DNA of 64,000 bases from the NCBI RefSeq assembly GCF_023242365.1, contig NZ_JALLIX010000010.1, positions 95,860-159,859 of the forward strand, in the 5' to 3' direction. A program made the translations under genes and the position numbers. How positions within the stretch are numbered: position 1 is the stretch's first letter; each line of letters opens with the position of its first letter. Under the pieces are notes generated by a model, which was given only the letters and a program-made list of their open reading frames with translations, searched no databases and was not told where the DNA came from. This stretch comes from Pseudomonas sp. MWU13-2100 (GTDB lineage Bacteria; Pseudomonadota; Gammaproteobacteria; Pseudomonadales; Pseudomonadaceae). This document shows positions 59,555 to 64,000 of the stretch, one piece after another.

Positions 59555-60616
59555 ATGAGTCTTCAAGCTAATGCTTCGCCGGTTTTCACCCATGACCTGT
59601 TGCCGGATGCGCCGGCCTGGCCCGATCGGGCGGGCGATCCGGCGGTACGTTTGTCCCTGCTGGCAGCTGGCATCAGCTTGCCCGTGGTGATCGAGCCGGC
59701 CGCGGCCGGCCTGGATCCGGTGCGGTGGGCGGGCGCGCAGCGCGAGGCGATCGAGGCGTTGCTGTGCCGTCATGGCGCGCTGCTGTTTCGGGGGTTCGAA
59801 CTGGGCTCGGTGGCGGCCTTCGAAGCCTTTGCCGAGGCGTTGTCGCCCGGGTTGCACGGCAGTTATGGCGACCTGCCAAAGAAGGAAGGCGGGCGCAATG
59901 TCTATCGCTCCACGCCTTATCCCGAGCGCGAGATGATCCTTTATCACAACGAGAGTTCGCATCTGGAAAGCTGGCCGCGCAAGCAATGGTTCTTCTGTGA
60001 GCAGCCTTCGCGGGTCGGTGGCGCGACGCCCCTGGCGGACATTCGCCAAGTGCTCCAGCGTCTGCCGGCCGAGGTGGTCGGGCGTTTCGAAAGCAAGGGG
60101 CTGATGTACAGCCGCACCTTTACCGTCGGGGTCGAGCCGAGCTGGGAGTCGTTCTTCGGTACGACCGAACGCAGCGTCGTCGAACAGCGTTGCCGCGAAC
60201 AGGGCACCGACTTCGAATGGCTCGACAGCGACACCCTGCAGATTCGCACCCGGTGCCCGGCAGTGATCAGTCATCCGTTCACCGGCGAACGCTGTTTCTT
60301 CAATCAGGTGCAGCTGCACCACCCGTTCTGTCTGGGCGAAGAAATGCGCGAGGATCTGCTCGACATGTTCGGCGCCGACCGCCTGCCACGGCTGGTCAGC
60401 TACGGCGACGGCTCGGCCATCGAGGACTCGGTCATGGCTCTGATCGGCGAAGCCTACGAGGCCTGTGCGGTGCGCTTCGACTGGCGCAGGGGCGACGTGG
60501 TGATGCTCGACAACATGCTCGCCGCCCATGCCCGTGATCCCTATGAAGAACCCCGCCTGATCGTCGTCGCCATGGGCGAAATGACCGCCCGGGACGACGT
60601 CTGGCAACCGACCTGA
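59555..60616 (+). CDS. syrP: SyrP-like TauD/CAS-family aspartate beta-hydroxylase
   Basis: 353 aa from ATG 59555 (CCAGGAG about 6 nt upstream). The Fe(II)/2-oxoglutarate site of the TauD/clavaminate-synthase family is complete: H-N-E (His131, Glu133), distal His325 in M-L-A-A-H-A-R, and Arg334 for 2-oxoglutarate. In syringomycin SyrP hydroxylates C3 of Asp bound to module 8. The same step is expected on the T domain of module 8 of the 4537-aa NRPS. It heads a plus-strand unit with the ABC exporter 76 nt downstream. HxE rather than HxD is typical of this subfamily. Confidence 0.9.
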   Translation: MSLQANASPVFTHDLLPDAPAWPDRAGDPAVRLSLLAAGISLPVVIEPAAAGLDPVRWAGAQREAIEALLCRHGALLFRGFELGSVAAFEAFAEALSPGLHGSYGDLPKKEGGRNVYRSTPYPEREMILYHNESSHLESWPRKQWFFCEQPSRVGGATPLADIRQVLQRLPAEVVGRFESKGLMYSRTFTVGVEPSWESFFGTTERSVVEQRCREQGTDFEWLDSDTLQIRTRCPAVISHPFTGERCFFNQVQLHHPFCLGEEMREDLLDMFGADRLPRLVSYGDGSAIEDSVMALIGEAYEACAVRFDWRRGDVVMLDNMLAAHARDPYEEPRLIVVAMGEMTARDDVWQPT

Positions 60617-60692
60617 GTGATCGCAATCGAGTGACCCAGGACTTTCAACGACCGGCCACTGCGCGGGCTAATGCATTCAAGGACAGCACCCA

Positions 60693-62399
60693 ATGAAAAA
60701 CGAGCAAGAGAAGAAGACCCGACCTGGCTCGGTCATGCGTCTGCTGTGGCGCAGCCATCCCTGGCTGACGTTCTTGACCCTGATCACCGGGATCATCAGC
60801 GGCGTGGCGTCCATCGCGGTGATCAATGTGATCAACCAGGCGATTCATGAGGAAAGCTTCCAGGTGCAGTCGTTGTACTGGTTCGTCGGCCTGAGCGCGG
60901 TGGCGCTGCTGTTCCGTAACGGCGCCGCGCTGTTTCCGGCCTACGCCAGCATGCGCATCATGACCCGCCTGCGTATTGCCCTGTGCCGCAAGATCCTCGC
61001 CACGCCCCTGGAAGAAGTCGACCGTCGCGGCCCACCCAATGTCTTGACCATGCTCACCAGCGATATTCCGCAACTCAACAGCACCCTGGTGATCATGCCG
61101 AGCGTGCTGGTGGAACTGGCGGTGTTCCTGTTCGGTATCGCTTACCTGGCCTACCTGTCCTGGGTGGTGTTCGCGGTGACCGTTGGCCTGATGGTGGTGG
61201 GGGTGGCGCTGTACCTGTTCTTTTTCCTCAGTGGCGTGACCTTCTCGCGCAAGGTGCGTGACGAGTTCACCGCGTTCAACGAGTACACCCACGCCCTGGT
61301 GTTCGGTCTCAAGGAGCTCAAGCTCAACGGCATTCGACGCCGCTGGTTCAGCCGTTCGGCGATCCAGGAGTCCTCGACCCAGGTGGCTCGCTACAATTTT
61401 ATCGAACGGCTCTGGTACACCGCCGCCGACAACGTCGGCCAGTTGACCTTGTCGCTGCTGATCGGTTGCCTGTTGTTCGCCGCGCCGATGGTCGGGGCCA
61501 TCGATGCCAAGACCATGACCGCCAGCGTGCTGGTGGTGTTGTACATCATGGGGCCGCTGTCGCTGTTGATCGGCGCCATGCCGCTGCTGGCCCAGGGGCG
61601 GATCGCCGGCAGTCGCCTGGCGGACTTCGGTTTCTCGATCAATGACCCGCACCCGGAGCCGGAAGCGCTCGCCAGTGAATCCGGCAATGTGCTGCGCCTG
61701 GATCACCAGAAGTCCTGGGACAGCATCCAGCTGCGCAACGTGCACATGAACTACCAGGACCCGCTCGCCGGGGTCGGGTTTGGCCTGGGGCCCATCGACC
61801 TGACGGTGCATGCCGGTGAACTGATCTACATCGTCGGTGGCAACGGCTGCGGCAAGAGCACCCTGGCCAAGGTTATCTGCGGCCTGTACATCCCGCAGGA
61901 CGGGCAGGTACTGCTCGACGGCACGCTGATCACCGAAGAGTCGCGCAGCGACTACCGCGACCTGTTCTCCGCGGTGTTCTCCGACTTCCATCTGTTCAAC
62001 CGCTTGATCGGGCCCGACGAAGAAGAGGATGCCAGCACCGACCTGGCGCAGAAGTACCTGGCGACCCTGGGCCTGGAAGACAAGATCAAGATCGAAGGAC
62101 TCGGTTATTCCACCACCAAGGCCCTGTCCTACGGCCAGCAGAAGCGTCTGGCGCTGGTCTGCGCCTACATGGAAGACCGACCGATCTACCTGCTCGACGA
62201 ATGGGCCGCCGACCAGGACCCACCGTTCAAGCGTTTCTTCTACGAGGAACTGCTGCCGGACCTCAAGCGCCGCGGCAAGACGGTGCTGATCATCACCCAT
62301 GATGACCAGTACTTCCAGTTGGCCGACCGCATCATCAAGTTGGTGGACGGGCAGATCGTCTCCGACGTGAATTGCTCGGTGCAGGGCAAGCGCGCCTGA
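60693..62399 (+). CDS. syrD: Cyclic (lipo)peptide ABC exporter, SyrD/PvdE family
   Basis: 568 aa, a half-transporter with fused membrane and ATPase domains. Six membrane segments fill about residues 15-310. The ATPase has Walker A G-G-N-G-C-G-K-S-T (about 382-390), signature L-S-Y-G-Q-Q-K-R and Walker B I-Y-L-L-D-E-W. Length and a signature without the usual S-G-G-Q fit SyrD/PvdE, which move cyclic peptides or their precursors across the inner membrane. The gene follows the SyrP-like gene by 76 nt without a box of its own, so it is probably cotranscribed. A third NRPS gene begins 139 nt downstream, so the exporter may serve both products. Confidence 0.93.
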   Translation: MKNEQEKKTRPGSVMRLLWRSHPWLTFLTLITGIISGVASIAVINVINQAIHEESFQVQSLYWFVGLSAVALLFRNGAALFPAYASMRIMTRLRIALCRKILATPLEEVDRRGPPNVLTMLTSDIPQLNSTLVIMPSVLVELAVFLFGIAYLAYLSWVVFAVTVGLMVVGVALYLFFFLSGVTFSRKVRDEFTAFNEYTHALVFGLKELKLNGIRRRWFSRSAIQESSTQVARYNFIERLWYTAADNVGQLTLSLLIGCLLFAAPMVGAIDAKTMTASVLVVLYIMGPLSLLIGAMPLLAQGRIAGSRLADFGFSINDPHPEPEALASESGNVLRLDHQKSWDSIQLRNVHMNYQDPLAGVGFGLGPIDLTVHAGELIYIVGGNGCGKSTLAKVICGLYIPQDGQVLLDGTLITEESRSDYRDLFSAVFSDFHLFNRLIGPDEEEDASTDLAQKYLATLGLEDKIKIEGLGYSTTKALSYGQQKRLALVCAYMEDRPIYLLDEWAADQDPPFKRFFYEELLPDLKRRGKTVLIITHDDQYFQLADRIIKLVDGQIVSDVNCSVQGKRA

Positions 62400-62538
62400 T
62401 TTCCAGCGCTGTTTAACTTTTCCAGGGTCGGCCTATCGCAAGGCTGAGCGAGGTCGGTCGGCTCCTGGACCTGACTCAATTTCCTGCTGTCGCCGCCTTT
62501 ACCGCGTGGCGAGGCTGATCCTTTGCGAGAAGAAATGT

Positions 62539-64000
62539 ATGGCACTTGCCCTGACCGCCGCCCAACGCAATATCTGGCTGGACCAGATGACCCAGGGCGA
62601 CTCGCCGTTATACAACATCGGGGGCTACCTGGAGATCGAAGGGCTCCTCGATCCCGAACTGTTCCAGCAGGCCGTGGACCTGTTGATCGAGAAGCACGAT
62701 GCCCTGCGCATGGTCTTGCTCGACCAGCGTGACGAGGAGGGCGTGCCGTTGCAGGCCTTTGCCGCGACCCTGCCGGTGTGGGTGGCACCGCTGGACCTGC
62801 AGGGGCAGGCGGACCCGCGCCAGGCCGCCGCGAGCTGGATGCAGCGCCAGCTTGAACGGGCCTTCAAGCTCGATGGCGGCCCGTTGTTCCGGTTCCATTT
62901 GCTCAAGCTCGAAGCGCAGCGTTTCTACTTTGTCGTGCACGCCCACCACATCGTGCTCGACGGTTGGGGCATCGACGGGCTCTGTGCTTCCCTCAGCCAG
63001 ATTTACAATGCCCTGCACGACCAACGCATGCCTGATCTGTCGGCCCCGTCCTATGTCGATTTCATTGAGGACGACCGTGACTATCGCCAGTCGCCGCGTT
63101 TCGCCCGCGACCAGGCCTACTGGCTGGAAAAGTACCGCGACCTTCCCGAACCGTTGCTGCTCCCGCGCTATCGCCAGACCCAGGCTGAAGGCCCGAGCCG
63201 CAGTGGCCATTTCAATTACAGTTTTTCCCGCGACCTGGAAAACCGTATCGACGATCTGGCCGGGAGGCTGCAGGCCTCGCGTTTCCATGTCTTGCTGGCA
63301 GCACTCTATGTGTATTTCACCCGCACCCATCAGCGCGATGAACTGGTGATCGGCCTGCCGATCCTCAATCGCTCCAATGCCAGCTTCAAGAAGACCCTGG
63401 GGCTGTTTGCCCAGCTCAGCGTGTTGCGCCTGCGTTTCGGCGACGATCTATCGTTTGCCGAGTTGGTGCAGGGCATTGCCCGGGCGGTCAAGCAGGATTA
63501 CCGCAACCAGCGTTTCCCGGTCAGCGATCTCAACCGCTTGCTGGAGTTGCGCCGCACCGAGCGCACGCAACTGTGCGACCTGACGTTCTCCTACGAACAG
63601 CACCACCATCTGTTGCGTTTCGGGCCGGCCAACGCGCGCTCGGTGAAATGCTCGAACAATCATGAACAGACGCCGCTGGCCATCCACCTGCGGACCAACG
63701 CCTACGATGATGAAGCCCGGTTGCACTACATCTACAACGAGGCGTATTTCCAGGCGGAGCAGATCGAGCCCATGGCCGAGCGTCTGCAGCATGTGCTGGA
63801 CCAGGGGCTGGCGGATGAACAGTTGGCCGTTCGCGCGTTCGCCCTGACGACCCGCGCTGAAGACCAGCAGTTGCAGGCGTGGAATGCCGGCCAGCAGCAG
63901 TTTGTCGCGGACCGCACCCTCCATCAGCAGTTCGAAGCCCGTGCCCAGGAGCGGCCGGAGGCCGTGGCGCTGATGTATCAGGAGCAAAGCCTGAGCTATA
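62539..64000 (+). CDS. NRPS, N-terminal part (starter-type C domain, A domain begins), runs off the window
   Basis: At least 487 codons from ATG 62539 (GAGAAG upstream), open to the right edge. The whole visible part is one C domain (A-A-Q-R-N-I-W-L-D-Q-M at the start, active site H-H-I-V-L-D-G near residue 136, I-G-L-P-I-L-N-R-S-N near 275). The first conserved segments of an A domain follow (L-H-Q-Q-F-E-A-R, S-L-S-Y). The opening resembles that of the 5379-aa NRPS (Q-Q-G-I-W-L-D-Q-I and a Y-N-I-G segment in both), so this is also a chain-initiating, possibly lipid-loading C domain. It may start a second lipopeptide such as a peptin, as in other syringomycin-type loci. No syr-syp-like box is seen in the 139-nt gap upstream. 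Confidence 0.9.
   Translation, partial: MALALTAAQRNIWLDQMTQGDSPLYNIGGYLEIEGLLDPELFQQAVDLLIEKHDALRMVLLDQRDEEGVPLQAFAATLPVWVAPLDLQGQADPRQAAASWMQRQLERAFKLDGGPLFRFHLLKLEAQRFYFVVHAHHIVLDGWGIDGLCASLSQIYNALHDQRMPDLSAPSYVDFIEDDRDYRQSPRFARDQAYWLEKYRDLPEPLLLPRYRQTQAEGPSRSGHFNYSFSRDLENRIDDLAGRLQASRFHVLLAALYVYFTRTHQRDELVIGLPILNRSNASFKKTLGLFAQLSVLRLRFGDDLSFAELVQGIARAVKQDYRNQRFPVSDLNRLLELRRTERTQLCDLTFSYEQHHHLLRFGPANARSVKCSNNHEQTPLAIHLRTNAYDDEARLHYIYNEAYFQAEQIEPMAERLQHVLDQGLADEQLAVRAFALTTRAEDQQLQAWNAGQQQFVADRTLHQQFEARAQERPEAVALMYQEQSLSY

Noticed and set aside
62400..62538. Search for a syr-syp-like box before the third NRPS
   Set aside because: TGTCGCC occurs at about 62488, but no ACA half-site lies at the required distance, so no box is claimed.

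Overview
The window looks like chromosomal DNA of a fluorescent Pseudomonas (P. fluorescens group; the P. corrugata / P. koreensis-type lipopeptide producers are the closest matches I can think of). Evidence: GC-rich codon use, a REP-like inverted repeat, PnuC, many LysR/LuxR/AraC regulators, and above all a syringomycin-type non-ribosomal peptide cluster. Species assignment is inference.

Left part (1-18.9 kb) is accessory chromosome. It holds a truncated paralogue and an intact copy of a winged-helix/ATPase regulator, a flavodoxin and an AraC regulator that carry the same 23-bp element upstream of each start, two LysR regulators, a Spy-like periplasmic protein, a small lipoprotein, an unknown 532-aa protein, PnuC, a methyltransferase, an MFS drug exporter with one in-frame stop opposite its LysR gene, and a PAS-LuxR regulator divergent from a thiolase / acyl-CoA ligase / MHS-permease operon.

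Right part (19-64 kb) is the lipopeptide cluster. Two giant NRPS genes on the minus strand (5379 and 4537 aa, 8-nt overlap) encode eight C-A-T modules plus a terminal C-T-TE module with no A domain. Specificity codes read Ser, Orn-like, acidic (Asp-like), unassigned (probably Hse), His-like, Thr, Thr and acidic. Dual C/E domains follow residues 2, 4 and 7. This layout matches syringomycin-family nonapeptides and agrees best, from memory, with cormycin/thanamycin-type peptides (Ser-D-Orn-Asx-D-Hse-His-aThr-Dhb-OHAsp-ClThr). The ninth residue would be supplied in trans by a SyrB1-like A-T-T protein, a SyrB2-like non-haem iron halogenase (H116/A118/H236) and a SyrC-like Cys224 aminoacyltransferase. 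A SyrP-like TauD-family hydroxylase would make 3-OH-Asp. A SyrD/PvdE-type ABC exporter, an MFS exporter, an RND-type outer-membrane factor and a LuxR regulator complete the set. Two further putative oxygenases (a JmjC-like cupin and an AspH-family protein) have no counterpart in the syringomycin pathway as I know it.

Five 20-bp dyads of the form TGT-N14-ACA, matching the known syr-syp box (TGTCccgN6cggGACA), lie only in intergenic gaps of this cluster, which supports one SalA/SyrF-like regulon. A third NRPS gene with its own starter-type C domain begins at 62539 and runs off the right edge. It may start a second lipopeptide (peptin-type) pathway.
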